Positions 1-11,220 of a DNA stretch of 64,000 bases are shown here, piece by piece. Below the pieces are notes generated by a model, which was not told the DNA's origin, did no database searches, and saw only the letters and a list, made by a program, of their open reading frames with translations. A program made the position numbers and the translations under genes. Numbering within the stretch: position 1 is the stretch's first letter; every line of letters begins with the position of its first letter. Source of the DNA: Girardinichthys multiradiatus (Eukaryota > Chordata > Actinopteri > Cyprinodontiformes > Goodeidae). The stretch is from positions 2,900,663 to 2,964,662 of the forward strand of contig NC_061811.1 in NCBI RefSeq assembly GCF_021462225.1, written 5' to 3'.

Positions 1-613
1 TCCTGTGGCTTGGTGTGGATGAAGGAGGATGGCAGTAAAACAACCTTACTGCCGTTTCATACTCCATCTCTATCTGACTTATCCTCTCCATCAGCTCAGG
101 AGAGGAATGCAGGAGACCAGTCATCCTGAGGATCTTTATTTGGCGTGCAGTGAACCTCTAGCGCTGCTCCAGCTCGGCAGGTGTTACCCCAGAACACCGG
201 GATGGAGCAAGCGCAGACGGCATGGGCGGAGGTGCAGCGAGCCTGGGAGACAGTGCTGTGGCAGACGGGCTTACTTGCTGCAGCCCTCACGTAGGCTGGC
301 TGGGAAACCACCTCCTCGCCAGCCGACCGGCTAGGAACCCCTGCACGTCGGCGTTTCTTGCGGCGGGAAGAGGATGAGGGCCTCACTGCCGGACCAGAGT
401 GTACAACCAGGGGAGCAGGCGGAGAACGGCGACGAAGGGGACCTGTTCCCGGAACTGGAATTGCCAACCTGGATCCATCATAAGCCGACTGCGGCACTGA
501 CAGCCCCGCAGAACGTGGCAACGACTTCTCCGCCTCCCGAGACAGGAAAGTAAGGAGGTCAATGGAGCTAGCCTGATGCTCCTCCACGAGGTCCATTGTT
601 GGCGGAAACATTC
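1..613 (-). mobile_element. Internal region of a minus-strand LTR retroelement, cut by the window edge
   Basis: Directly inside the LTR at 614-1142, the minus strand is open from 665 down to 96. Likely starts are ATG codons at 609-611 or 594-596, just inside the LTR edge. The predicted protein is rich in Ser, Pro and Arg, with a basic run (SRRKKRRR) near its middle and an acidic start (MDLVEEHQ). It has no zinc knuckle, protease or reverse transcriptase motif that I can see, so it could be a gag-like or lineage-specific first ORF. Open sequence resumes after the stop towards base 1 (residues ELMERI). I did not see a standard tRNA primer-binding site after the LTR. The assignment rests mainly on position next to the LTR. 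Confidence 0.55.
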
Positions 614-1142
614 TGTCACGGTTTACTTGATATTGGACTCCAGAATGCAGACGATCAGGCAGCATGATGGTAAGTGAAAAAAAAGGTTTAATAACAAAAA
701 CTCACACTCAGCAGGAGGTAGGAACAAAACAAACGGGCAGGCAAGACAGGCATGTCATGATCAAAAAGACAAGACTTGGTTTGAGAACAAGACATGAGCA
801 TGAGAGATGTTTCCGCAAAGACTAACGGAACAGGTGTGAATATATGGAGTGAAAACCAGGCGGAGCAAGGAGACAGATTAACTTGAAGCAGGTGAACTGA
901 ATAAAGTTAATGAATAGAACAAAATGTGACTGGAGCAAAACAGAGACTCTTGAACACAAACTAGAAAATCATGAAGCAAAAGCATAACCAGATCCGAAAA
1001 CCAAACTAGACAAAACATGAACAAGACAACAAAACAAAAGCATGACCAGGAAAATAAACATAAACATGATTCAAAACTTGAACAGTGAAAAACATAAGGA
1101 AAAAACCCGAAACCAAAAATCAAACAACCCCAAATCATGACA
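614..1142 (-). repeat. LTR of a TGTCA...TGACA family (5' LTR of the element at 1-613)
   Basis: On the plus strand the block opens TGTCACGG and closes ATGACA, so both ends carry the TG...CA form with a longer TGTCA/TGACA inverted match. Read on the minus strand it has a TATA-like stretch before the CACACCTGTTCCG motif and an ATTAAA-type poly(A) signal near the inner end. It aligns along its length, in inverted orientation, with the solo LTR at 54845-55352. Internal-type sequence follows only on the left side, so here it is the upstream LTR of an element lying off the window. Confidence 0.7.
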
Positions 1143-4085
1143 CTGGGTTCATTTCTTGAGAGTAAGAACAGATTCAGAGAATTTGTCAATTATCTTTGAA
1201 AGAAATACAAATTCAAGAACCACATTATTTTTATAAGTTATTCTGCAGAGCCTAAAATGTTCCAGCACTTGATTTCAGTAAATTAAAATGAATCATTTGG
1301 AAAGTCCCCTTTTTTATACCAGCTACATTGATGTGCAGACTGTGTGACATTCACTCTGTACAGTATATCAAAGCAGTGGATGTTAGGGCTTTGCATTGGC
1401 TCAAGCATCACTGACACTCCAAGAAGTAAGAGTGTAGACTGTATAAATCATAAAACATGAATAAATGTGGCAAGCATTGCAGCAGTGGCTGAGCGCATGT
1501 TAAAAATCCAGGCATCAGTTTTGTGGAGTCATTCTCAGGCTGGTTATATGTGAGTTTCAACATTTCAAATATTCAGCAGGCTGAGAAATGATTAATTTAA
1601 TTGTTTAATATCTGTTATTATCAAAGTGTGCTCCTATCAAATTTGTAGACTAACAACATACAGCCTACAGTAAAACATAATTCTGCATGTATAACTCTCG
1701 TTTTATTTTTCTTAGCTTACATTCATGTAAGTGTAATACATACCAGCATGTCTTTGTGACATTTCTCAGGATTCTTTGATCAAAATATTTTCAGCAACTC
1801 TAATTCACTCTGAACATTTTCATTCAAGATCTGCCTCAACCAACAAAACAGTCCTTCAGGCGTTTAGGTTTAATCTATCAGTAAAAAACACCTTATTTCC
1901 ATTTTGCAACTGATGGCAATTAAAAGCAAAAGAAATAAAGATTCAGATGTTGTGAGGAACAAGGATGATGGTAGTAATGTGTTCTATAATGACAGTCACC
2001 TTCAGGTTAATTATTAAATCTGTTTCTGAGAAAACATCACTGATTACAAGGCCTCACTGAGATGTTACCCTGCAATCAGAGCAGTACCACCCTGTGATCT
2101 CCTCAATCAGCTTCCCTCCTTTTCTGTATTATGCAAATTAACTGTCTCATAAAGTGACAAAAATAAACAAATCACTATCTATTAAATAATGACCTGCTGT
2201 AGGTGTTTGGGGTGTTATTAGATTAAATCTACAAGAGAAAATAGTTTTACACGCTTCGAAGGTGGATTAAGAATGATTTTCTTCCATACTGACTGAATTC
2301 AAAGCAGAACCAGATTGAAATGTCAGCCCAGTTTTACACTTTAAGAAAATCAGACATGAATGTTTTGTTTTTTTAACTCTTTATGGTATTGATCATGTGT
2401 TGTCCATTTCTCTACACATCACTTTGTGATCAGTTAAAAAATGTATCACTAATAAAATATTTAGCATTACCTAGACATCTATAACTGGTGATAATATTTA
2501 AATGCTAACAGCATCTTGAGGTTATAACTAATAACTCTCAATTAAAGAAGCTGCTTTAAGATCTTGCAGATGCTGAATCAGCAGACCTTAACATGGAGGC
2601 GTGACTGTCCCTCTATCCTTCACCTGCCTGTAATGTTGATCAAAGTCAAACCTATATGCTGGTTTCATTTGTGCTGAGACATTGACCTTGCCCAGGCCCA
2701 GCTGCACACAGTTGTTCAGATGTTTCCTCAAGGCTCTCATGCTTTTAAATCTGTGCATCCAGCACTAAATCAAGCAGCATACTCCCTGAAAAAGCAGCCA
2801 ATTAAAACAGAAAAGGCTGTTTCTCCTCTAAGGTAATGGTGAAACACTTCTTAGAGAATCAATCAACCAAGATGTTTAATTTCCGAGCATCTCCTCCAAG
2901 CACACTGTTTCAAACTGATGCTCCAGCAAGAAATCCACTTTGTCCATCTTTAGGATTGTTAGTATACATTCATGAGTTCCACACTAGTAAGCAGAATAAA
3001 GGATTTATAATTGTTGATTTTACATCAATGTGTTGATTTTACTTATTTGCGGTTAACTCAGCTGGCAACAGTTGGGGCTGGCCACTGATGAACAGTTGCC
3101 ACAAAGCAACCCCAAACCCAGGAAGTAAAACAAAAACTAAACACACTAAAAAATAACACACACATTAAAAGTAACTTTAGGCTGATCAGCGCACTGACCT
3201 GACTCACATCTAATGCTTGCAGGTGTAGAGACAGAACACTTGTCTGAATTTAAAGAAAGCTTTCTCTTCAGAAAAAAAGTGTGTCTGGTTTTCGAGAGAG
3301 CAGTTAATGTGCTGCATCATCTCCGTGTTCAAGGGAACGTTTAGGGAGAAGTTAAGACTGCATCAACATTTTAAGTGAGATTATTTTATCCAAGCCTATT
3401 ACTTTGTCACTGGAAAATTTACAGTAGCTCAGTGGTAAATTAAAATATCACTGAAAACTCAATTTCTTTCAGTAATTCGATTCAAAAAAGAAAACTTAAA
3501 ATGATTCCACACTGATATGTGCCTTTTTTCTGTAATGTTGATGGCTCTGGCTTACAGCTAATGCTAAAATGGAGTTTTGACGAAAATTCAGAATGAAAGA
3601 CTCACCTTCACCGCCTCCACCTTCCAATGACTCTTCTGTGCATCTCCCGGCCTTCCAATCAGCATCATGTCCGTCTGATTCTCCATACAATCACCTTCCG
3701 ACGCCTTGCTTTTAAAGGACCTTCTACCGTGTTCATCTTCGCTTGTCAGTTGAGCTCATCCCTCCTCCACCCCACCTCCACCATCTTCCTTCACATCTAC
3801 CCTTGGCTTCCTCACTCCCTGGCCACCAATCCACCACCAGTGTTGGATCAGGGGAAGACATATTTAAATCTAAGCCTTACAAATGATCATCTTAGCTCTT
3901 GTCATTCTCAGCATTCATGTCTTCCTCCCAGGTCAGAGCGCCAAAGAAATAACCATGTAATCACGCATCATTAAAACTTTTCCAATTGCCATCCCTCTCT
4001 TTGTGAGTCTTTTCAGATTGAATTCAGTTTCTAAGACCGTTAAAAGATTACATCCGGCCTATAAAAAGAAAATGTTTATTGCAGA
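1143..4085. other. No gene recognised
   Basis: AT-rich sequence without a convincing exon, RNA gene or element. The stretch at 3600-3975 is locally pyrimidine-rich and more GC-rich; its short open frames read as low-complexity Pro/Ser/His peptides and are not supported. Confidence 0.6.
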
Positions 4086-4801
4086 AATGTTATGTCAATG
4101 TTAGGGCTTACCCACCTATGGGGAACTGTGCTGACTCTTCAGTTATCTAGCAGGCAATCACTGACAGCCTCCACAAAGAGAGTACAAAAGCTTATTGAAA
4201 GGAAGCTGGCTGTTCACATATTGCTGTATTCAAGGATATTAATGGAAAGTTAAGTGGAAGAAAAAAATGTGGTAGAAAAGGAGGCACAAGCAACAGGAAG
4301 AAGAGTTACCATTTAAGGGTTTGGTCGACATTCACAAGGCATGGATGGCAGCTGGAGTCAGAACTTCATGAACCACTGAACACAGACGTGTTCTAGACAT
4401 GAGCTAAAATGTTTGGAAATCAAGGTCTGAAGGAATAATTGAGAGGCACAGATTCCAAACTGCTGAGGTCCAGCATGAAGTTTCCCCAGTCAGCAATGAT
4501 TGTTGGTGCCACATCATCATCTGGTGTTGGTCCACTGTGTTTTATCAAGTCTAAAGTCAAAGCAGGCATCTATCAGGACATTTTATAGCACTACAAGCCG
4601 ACAAGCTTCATGGAGATGCTGATTTCATTTTCCAGCAGGACTTGGTACTGGCACACACTGCCAAAAATGCCAAAACCTGCTTTAATGACCATGGTAGCTC
4701 CAACAAATAGCCCTGACTATGTGAATCTGTTAGTTACTGTCAAGAGGAGGATGAGAGATGCCGAAACCAACAATGAAGACAAGTTGAAGGGCATTATTAA
4801 G
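4086..4801 (+). pseudogene. Tc1-like transposase relic, same broad family as the copy at 14460-16069
   Basis: Translated pieces in shifting frames match a Tc1 transposase in order: a Gly/Arg/Lys-rich DNA-binding segment near 4255-4320, then a segment with VGPLCFIK-like sequence (around 4520-4550) that is nearly identical at DNA level to the same place in the 14929-15792 gene, then an FQQDL..AHTAK catalytic-Asp region near 4630-4670 and the NSPDY and MRDAETNNED region to about 4795. There are several frameshifts, stops and an internal deletion between the DNA-binding part and the first catalytic Asp. It cannot encode an enzyme. It ends abruptly where the L2-type fragment at 4802 begins. Confidence 0.75.
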
Positions 4802-4930
4802 TCAAGTCAAGTGAAGTTTATTTATATAGCGCTTTTCAGCAACAAGGCACTCAAAGTGCTGTACATGAGGACAAACATTACAATGATACAGACACAGAAA
4901 AACAAATCAAATGACACTAATAATCCTTGG
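4802..4930 (-). repeat. L2-type LINE 3'-end fragment
   Basis: Starts with AAGTCAAGTCAAGTGAAG followed by GTTTATTTATATAGCGC and AGGCACTCAAAGTGCTGTAC, the layout typical of the 3' end of fish L2/Maui-type LINEs read on the opposite strand (tandem 5-mer tail, then the conserved UTR). It abuts the Tc1 relic on its left. Confidence 0.55.
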
Positions 4931-5160
4931 GAGTAATAATAATTAACAATCCTTCCGGGTTTACTGGTAGAAATTGGTTCCAAGCCACTCATAATAATAA
5001 AGCATATTTTGCTAAAAGAAGATGATAATATTGATAGTCTCATCATTCCACTGAATTCTAACTAGGGAAGCTGAGTCACTTGTACAAAACAGCTTTAATC
5101 TACATTTACAGGTGCTAATAATATATTGCTTTTACTGGTACTGAAGTTGAACTAAGTAAT

Positions 5161-5772
5161 AACAGTGTCACGGTGTGGTTTTGGGTTGGACCAAAGTGCA
5201 GACAAGAGCTTGGCAGCCGCATCTTAGTTTATTCTCAAAAGGTCAAAAACGTAACAAAACACTGCCGGTTACTCATGGCAAAACGTAGCATAGGTTTCCA
5301 AGCGAAGCATAAACAAAGCATAGTCATGGTAGGGAAAGGGGTAGTGACGAACACAAGGAACCAGCAACGAACAGAAACACCGAACCAACTAATATACTGG
5401 GGAAAGACAAAGGCAGGTAATCAAGGGAACTGAGAACAGGTGCGACAAGAAGGCAGGGAAGCAGAAGGAACAGGTGAAACAAATACAAAGGCTGAGGAAG
5501 AGTGAAAGGACTAAATAAACAGAAAACACAAACTAAACAAGAGAATAAATCAGAGGAGGAAATAAAGAACTAGAATAACTATGAACTAAAGTAAACAGAG
5601 AAACTAGAGGGAAACATAGAAACAAAAACAATAACCTAAGAAATAAACAAAGAGCCCATAAGAATCTAAATTACAAAATAAACAAACCAAACGTAAACAA
5701 TAACTAAAGCTGGAATAAGAACAAATACCTAAACATAACTAAACACAGAGATACTAAATAAGAATCCAAGGG

Positions 5773-5812
<40 letters not shown>

Positions 5813-5985
5813 AAAAGATAATAAGAAAGCAACAACAAAAGGAGCTAAGAGTTAGAGGAACACAATACACACTAGGAGGAAAAGAAACTAATAAACATAA
5901 TGCTAAAACAAACTAGAAAACAACTAAACAAAAATAAAACACAAAACCACAAATTAAGTCCACAAATGTCAAACCTGACAAACAG
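5161..5985 (-). mobile_element. Solo LTR with 5-bp target-site duplication
   Basis: The LTR body is 5166-5980 (815 bp), beginning TGTCACGGTG and ending AACCTGACA. The flanking 5-mers are identical: AACAG at 5161-5165 and AACAG at 5981-5985. Termini and duplication length are typical of Ty3/Gypsy or retrovirus-like integration. With no internal region between two LTRs, it is best explained by LTR-LTR recombination. The strand is taken from resemblance to the LTR at 614-1142. It contains an (AAT)n run at about 5776-5811. An open frame across 5173-5433 is inside the LTR and is not supported as a gene. Confidence 0.85.
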
Positions 5986-6199
5986 TCCATTGTAGTCTGA
6001 CTAAGAAAGCTGGGTCATTGGTGTAAGAGCAGCTATAGTCCAAATTACTAATAATATTTTGTTTTCGCTGTTAATCCTTCTGATAAAACTAAAAATCTAT
6101 GAAAAAGTAATGAAATCACGCAATTAGGTGCAGGGCTAAGCAACACACAATAAGAAAAGATTTTGCAAGAGTGCGGTGGAACCCTGGGGGTGCGAATAT

Positions 6200-7085
6200 A
6201 TACCTGTGAGTGTGTTTGCAAGAATTAGACTGTCAACGCAGATAGAGCGCCATTGTCCTTGAGGAGAGAGATGGAAGTTTTCTCAATAGGCCGCAAAGTC
6301 TTATCTGGGTCACAGCTGTTCGGGAGTGCTGGGAAAGAGTGTCATGTTTATACAACATCCAGGAGATATTTTGTCGATAGCCACTTAGCAGAAGTTGCCA
6401 AGGCCACATTGGGGCACCAGATTTAGAAAAACAATAAGTGTTCTGGTTCAAGCAGTTGTGTGGATTTCCAACCACTTTAAGAGTTTTTACTGTTATCTCT
6501 CAATTGCGAATCCAAATATCCAAATTTCTGGGACTTTCCAACGGTTGTGGAGTGAATAACCTTCTCCATGATTAAATCCTTTCACCTCTGAGTCCAAAAG
6601 CCGCTTCCAGGCTACAATTCTGTTCAAGAACCGTATCCAGCTTGCGTCTTAGAGCTCTTAACAATTCAGTCTGAGCATTGATCGCTCTGCAGCTTTGGGA
6701 TGCTTTGAACATATGCCCACGTTTTGCTACTCACTCGATAAGTCAGGTAACCGCCGGCTCCAAAAAGTTGAAATCCTGTTATCAAAGTCCAAATATATAA
6801 ACTTCTTCTGCGACCTCAACCGTCATTGTAGTCAAGCACACAATCTTCCACTGTTGTCAGGAATCCGTTATGTATCCGGAGAAGAATGTACTGGCTGGGC
6901 AAGAGGGTCTCCTTTACTCTGTCTTCCCGTGGAAAACATTTTATCAATTACGTTGAGAGTCCAGCAGACCAAATCCATAATTTACAAGTTTGGAAGATAT
7001 GTAAAGTGAGGCTCTGAGAAAAACACAAACAATAGCAGAAGCAGGGAAGCTCGTCTCTCGGTGGAAGACCGAGAGACGAGCAAGA
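6200..7085 (-). repeat. Unrecognised dispersed retroposon, copy 1
   Basis: The segment around 6240-6530 aligns with 10410-10680 (shared landmarks: CATTGTTCTTGA/CATTGTCCTTGA, CATGTTTA.A.AA..TCCAGGAGA, CCAGATT.AGAAAAACAA). The upper part has no counterpart in the other copy. On the minus strand, two adjacent frames there encode a hydrophobic stretch (ITGFQLFGAGGYLTYRV, about 6745-6795) and then a charged, heptad-like stretch (INAQTELLRALRRKLD, about 6635-6685), separated by an apparent frameshift. I do not recognise the protein. The copy lacks the Rex1-like tail seen in the other one. Confidence 0.5.
7049..7081. repeat. Perfect 14-bp inverted repeat with 5-bp loop
   Basis: Arms GCTCGTCTCTCGGT (7049-7062) and ACCGAGAGACGAGC (7068-7081) are exact reverse complements around GGAAG. 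It sits at the outer edge of the dispersed repeat copy at 6200-7085 and could be a hairpin in its transcript or a relic of its end. Confidence 0.85.
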
Positions 7086-8020
7086 AGGGTGGTGTTGCTT
7101 CCTCAACACCTCAGCAGAACCACAGGTATATTGTCTCTCTGCCATACTGCACTGATGCAGTAATCCATGCAAAAGAGCCCAGACCAAGTACTAAGAGGTG
7201 ATGCTGTACATAACATGAAGAAGGAGTCATTCAGAAGGATTACAGTATTCAAATTGTGGGTTTTCATTAACTCTAAATCAGTATCAGTAAAAAATAACAG
7301 CAATAAATGCTTTTTAAAATAAGCTAAGTTTTCAGTAAAAATTTTTAATTTATTGAGATGCATCTGTACACTCCGGAGGCAGAATAGAAATATGTGTTTC
7401 TATTGACAGCAGAGAGAGAGTATTATTATTAGCACACACTGTTGTTTTGTCCACTCACCTAAATAATCAGTCTAAAAGTTAACCTTTCCCACAAGCAAAG
7501 TCAAACAGCTGAGCGTGATGTGAGTCTGTGAGCCACGCTTGCTGCCAGAACGCTCTGGAAGCATCCAGGTTCAATTGCAACTCTTCCAGCATGAAGCATA
7601 AAGGTCACAGAACAGCAGGGTGCACTCACACACAAACACACACACACACACACACACACCAATGTTAGCTTGTAATTTTGTGGGGTGAGAAAACACAAAA
7701 ATGTGAATTTAAAAAGGTCAAGTACGCAAAGTCTGCAAGTTTTTGTTTGTACCATTAGGTGTGAGAAACAAGTTACACTGTAGCCTCAGTGTTTTTTCTT
7801 TATTGCATATCTGAACATATCCATATTAAGTGAATATACTTGATTGTATAAATTACCTTTGATCTGTAAGGTGTTTATCTCAGATAGATGAATTGTATCT
7901 CTTCTCTGAAGTCCTGGTTAAATGCAGAGTGGTCATGGTGGCTTAGTGATTGATTTTCTTTTTTTTGTTTTTTTTTTGTTGCATCTGACTCAACAACCAG
8001 CTGTTGCTCCGTTATATAAA
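7086..8020. repeat. No gene; (CA)n microsatellite at 7634-7659
   Basis: Ordinary AT-rich sequence. The only structure seen is the short CA/GT microsatellite, which produces a Cys/Val-repeat open frame that I reject as a gene. Confidence 0.6.
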
Positions 8021-8023
8021 AGG

Positions 8024-8110
8024 CATGATAAGTTTATTTTCAAAGCAACTTGCATTAACAAGACAATTCAGAGTGCCTTACAGGAAAATAAGGAAACACA
8101 TATAAATAAA
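8024..8110 (-). repeat. Possible L2-type LINE 3'-end fragment
   Basis: GTTTATTTTCAAAGC followed by AATTCAGAGTGCCTTACAG resembles the 3' ends of L2/Maui copies elsewhere in the window (4802, 13961), but the match is short and diverged. Confidence 0.3.
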
Positions 8111-8839
8111 TTATATTAACATCTCGTATATTATTGTTGCTAATTCATCTCAAACGTTTTCTGTTCCTAATGAATCCAAGAAGAAGTATTTATCCCATTA
8201 ATGCCTAATAATGCGTATTCTTCACATACCGTGAATCATCTTAGAGACACTTTACTAACATCTATGAGTCAATGCTATGCCTTATTGTGCATAATTTTGC
8301 ACTTCAAGGTGAGATTATGGAACCTTTTTAGTTTGTGAGAGGACTGATGTGGCTGGGGGGTTGAAGTCAGCCCACCTCTGTTAGGGCCCTGACTTCTCAC
8401 ATCCCCAAATCAGCTGACTTGTAAAGGGGCAGGCTGTTTTCTCAGGTAGGTGGAGTGGTGTAGTGATGAATGGTTTATGTGACCATATATATCTCTTTAA
8501 AAGTTTATTGGCTGAGTTTCATCATGTCTTTCCTTCCTCTCTGTATCTTTTCTGACCGCCTCTCTTCAGCTTGCTTTCTTATTGCTTGACAAGCAAACTC
8601 TGACAGGTAACACCGACGTTTCAGTTCACTTCGTTGAAGTTGTGCTGGCCACTGGCCATCTCAGACCAGTGACTCAGGTGGTCTGAGTGAAGGGTGTGAC
8701 CAGGAAAATCCATAATGGGGCTACAGGAAGTGACTGAGGCACAGCAAGAGAGTTGAGGGGCATGTGTGTGTGTGATAGAGAACAGGGAAAGAGAAAAAGT
8801 CAGAAATATTTTCGTATATAAAAGATAAGTTGTCCAATC

Positions 8840-9560
8840 CAATCCTTCTTTTATCGAAATAATATTGTTGTAATTATGAATCTGAGAATATTATTTAATA
8901 TTAATATTTTAATATTTTAATATTTTATTAAATAATATTTGAGTCTGTTAAGGGTTGTCCTGAGAATACCAGCCCGTTAAGGCAATGGTATTAGGACAAA
9001 ATAGAAAGGTGTGAGACGAGCTCTGACATTATTGAACAGCATAAACTCTGCACATATATGGAATAAATTCACACAATTTCTTAAAACACAAGAATTTATT
9101 AACAAAAATAAGTCAACTCAAAGTCACACATATTTCAATCAACAAACTCTTTACTTTGCTAAAACAATCCAACTAAACTACCAAGCAGAATTAAAGAATA
9201 ATGAAGACTAATGGGCTATGTACAATATAAACAAGTTGATTAAAGATGATTGAAAATCATGACCAAAAAGAGTGATGCAACATTACCATGCAATGTTTAT
9301 GTTTGAGAACCAAGAATTATCTTGAAGAATCTGGAAATGAAGTTAAGTTAGTCTTGGAACTAACTTAGGCAATAATCAGCAAACGCTTAGACAACCATTC
9401 ACAATGTAAGATCAGATAAAATATTATTTTAATAAAATAATATTTTAAAAAATGATCTGCTGAATAAAACCAACCTTCTGGATGACCATTTCTCAACGGT
9501 GTCTCATTAGCTGCCTTTATTTATTGAAATAATATTTGAAGAATTATATTAAGGGAGTAT
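8840..9560 (-). repeat. AT-rich LTR-like block
   Basis: Read on the minus strand it contains an AATAAA signal (within TTAATAAATTCTTG, about 9095-9108), and both edges carry long AATATTATTTAATA-type palindromic AT runs (8880-8945 and 9420-9455). The arrangement suggests the R-U5 part of an LTR or a non-autonomous element, but I could not place its ends or a target duplication. No gene. Confidence 0.3.
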
Positions 9561-10016
9561 TTTGGAAAAGAGCCAAATCTTTCTGGAGAAATGGGGCTTA
9601 ATGGTGTTTACTTAGTTATCAAATCTAGTAATTGATGTTCAGGGACTATTATTCTCTAGCTTGAAAACTAACAACCTTTCTGTTAAATACTCTTTATTAG
9701 CAAGCACGTGTTCTTACCGGTTAGCATTTGAGCTAACAAAAGAAGCTAATAGCTTAACACCAGAATCAACACATACCTTTAAAATACCGTTAATAAAAGG
9801 GTTAAAATGCATAAGCGCGGACGGCGCGTTATGATCAACCTTCTGTTTAAAATCACCCTTCAAGTAAAGTTTGTCTTAACTTTACAAACATACAAAGAAC
9901 ACAACCCAGGCACATGTGCTGCAGATAGCCTGCTAGCACTAAGGTAGCCGTGTTTCACACAAATAAAACTTCATAAAATGAAAAACGTTTAGATCATTTC
10001 ATCCTAACTGTTAATT
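9561..10016. other. No gene recognised
   Basis: Plain AT-rich sequence with nothing identifiable. Confidence 0.55.
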
Positions 10017-10998
10017 CAATTCAATTCAATTCAAAGATACTTTATTGATCCCCGAGGGGAAATTAGAATTCCAGTACAACCCATCCAAACATACATCATG
10101 ACACAAGACAAGGGGGGGACGGGTCACCGAGGCTTTGCTGCCCACTCACAGGCGCTGCCCTTGCTAGATGAGAAAAGAGGCCACATTAGGTAAGTAGAGG
10201 GAAAAAATCATATTTCACACTTTATCCTTAGCAGGATACAGTTTGAGATTGCAAAAAACCTCAACACAAAGAAGCAACAAGTTTACAAAACAACATCATG
10301 CCGGGAACGGTGAAGGTGGTGTGAAGGGGGTGCATATGTTTATCTTGAGCATGTGTGTGTGTGTGAGTGAATGTGTGCAAGTTAGTCCATGAAGCACTGT
10401 CCCAGAGGCCATTGTTCTTGATGGTACGTTGGAATGTTCATCAACCGGCCACAAAGTTCTGAGCAGGTCCACAGATGTCCTCAGGGAAGGGAGGGGGCAG
10501 AGGGAGCACAGCGTCATGTTTACATAACTTCCAGGAGAAGTTGAAGATAGCCAGCCATCAAGGCCGTGCAGGGGAGCCAGATTCAGAAAAACAACAATTA
10601 TTTGGGTTAGGCTGACTCTTAATTTTCCGTCAGCCTTGAGAGTCTCGCTGGTGCTTCTCAAAGGCGAATCCAAACTTAATCTGCCCAAACCTAACCTCAT
10701 GAACAGTGGTGAGGAATGTTGTCCAAAAGACGATGAAGTTTCAGGAAGGTATCCACAGTGAACAAAAGGGTTAGCTTCCCGCTAACCTCCAGCTGTGGAT
10801 GAAGGACGCTTCGTTGTCCGCCAACGCCACAGCACGGTGATGGGGTCTCTGTTGTCTTCCTTCCAGACTGGGAGACCGCTCCGCCCAGCTTCATAGAGAC
10901 CGCATGTCTCTGTAGGGAACTTCTCTGGGACAATTTGCTTCACAGGCCTCAGAGGAAAAAGTAAGCAACTCATAAACCTTAATTTCCCCGTTCATGAA
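10017..10998 (-). repeat. Unrecognised retroposon with Rex1-like tail, copy 2
   Basis: The 3' end lies at the left: (TTCAA)n at 10017-10034 followed by AGATACTTTATTGATCCCC, which on the minus strand is the AATAAAGTATCT plus AATTG-repeat tail typical of Rex1 LINEs (compare the true Rex1 tail at 37315-37360). The body upstream (10410-10680) is shared with the repeat at 6200-7085. The minus frame 10700-10296 (134 codons) is open but ends in a CA microsatellite-like His/Thr run, and is not similar enough to the other copy at protein level to argue for coding. It could be a long 3' UTR of a Rex1 subfamily or a non-autonomous element that borrows the Rex1 tail. Confidence 0.55.
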
Positions 10999-11220
10999 GG
11001 AAAATACCGGATACACAGACAGTATTTCATTCATACTTATCTTTGCATATGATCGATGATCGTATGGCTTCCTTGGATCCAGTTGAAGAGTTTATGTCTT
11101 TTTGCCAGCAAAAAGACATCAGCACGCTGGGCCTCCCCTTACCGGTCCCACTAGAGCCTGTGTGGAAAGAGATTGGCTTGTTGGAGAGGGGTGTTGATCT
11201 TATTCAGACAGAGGCATCAT

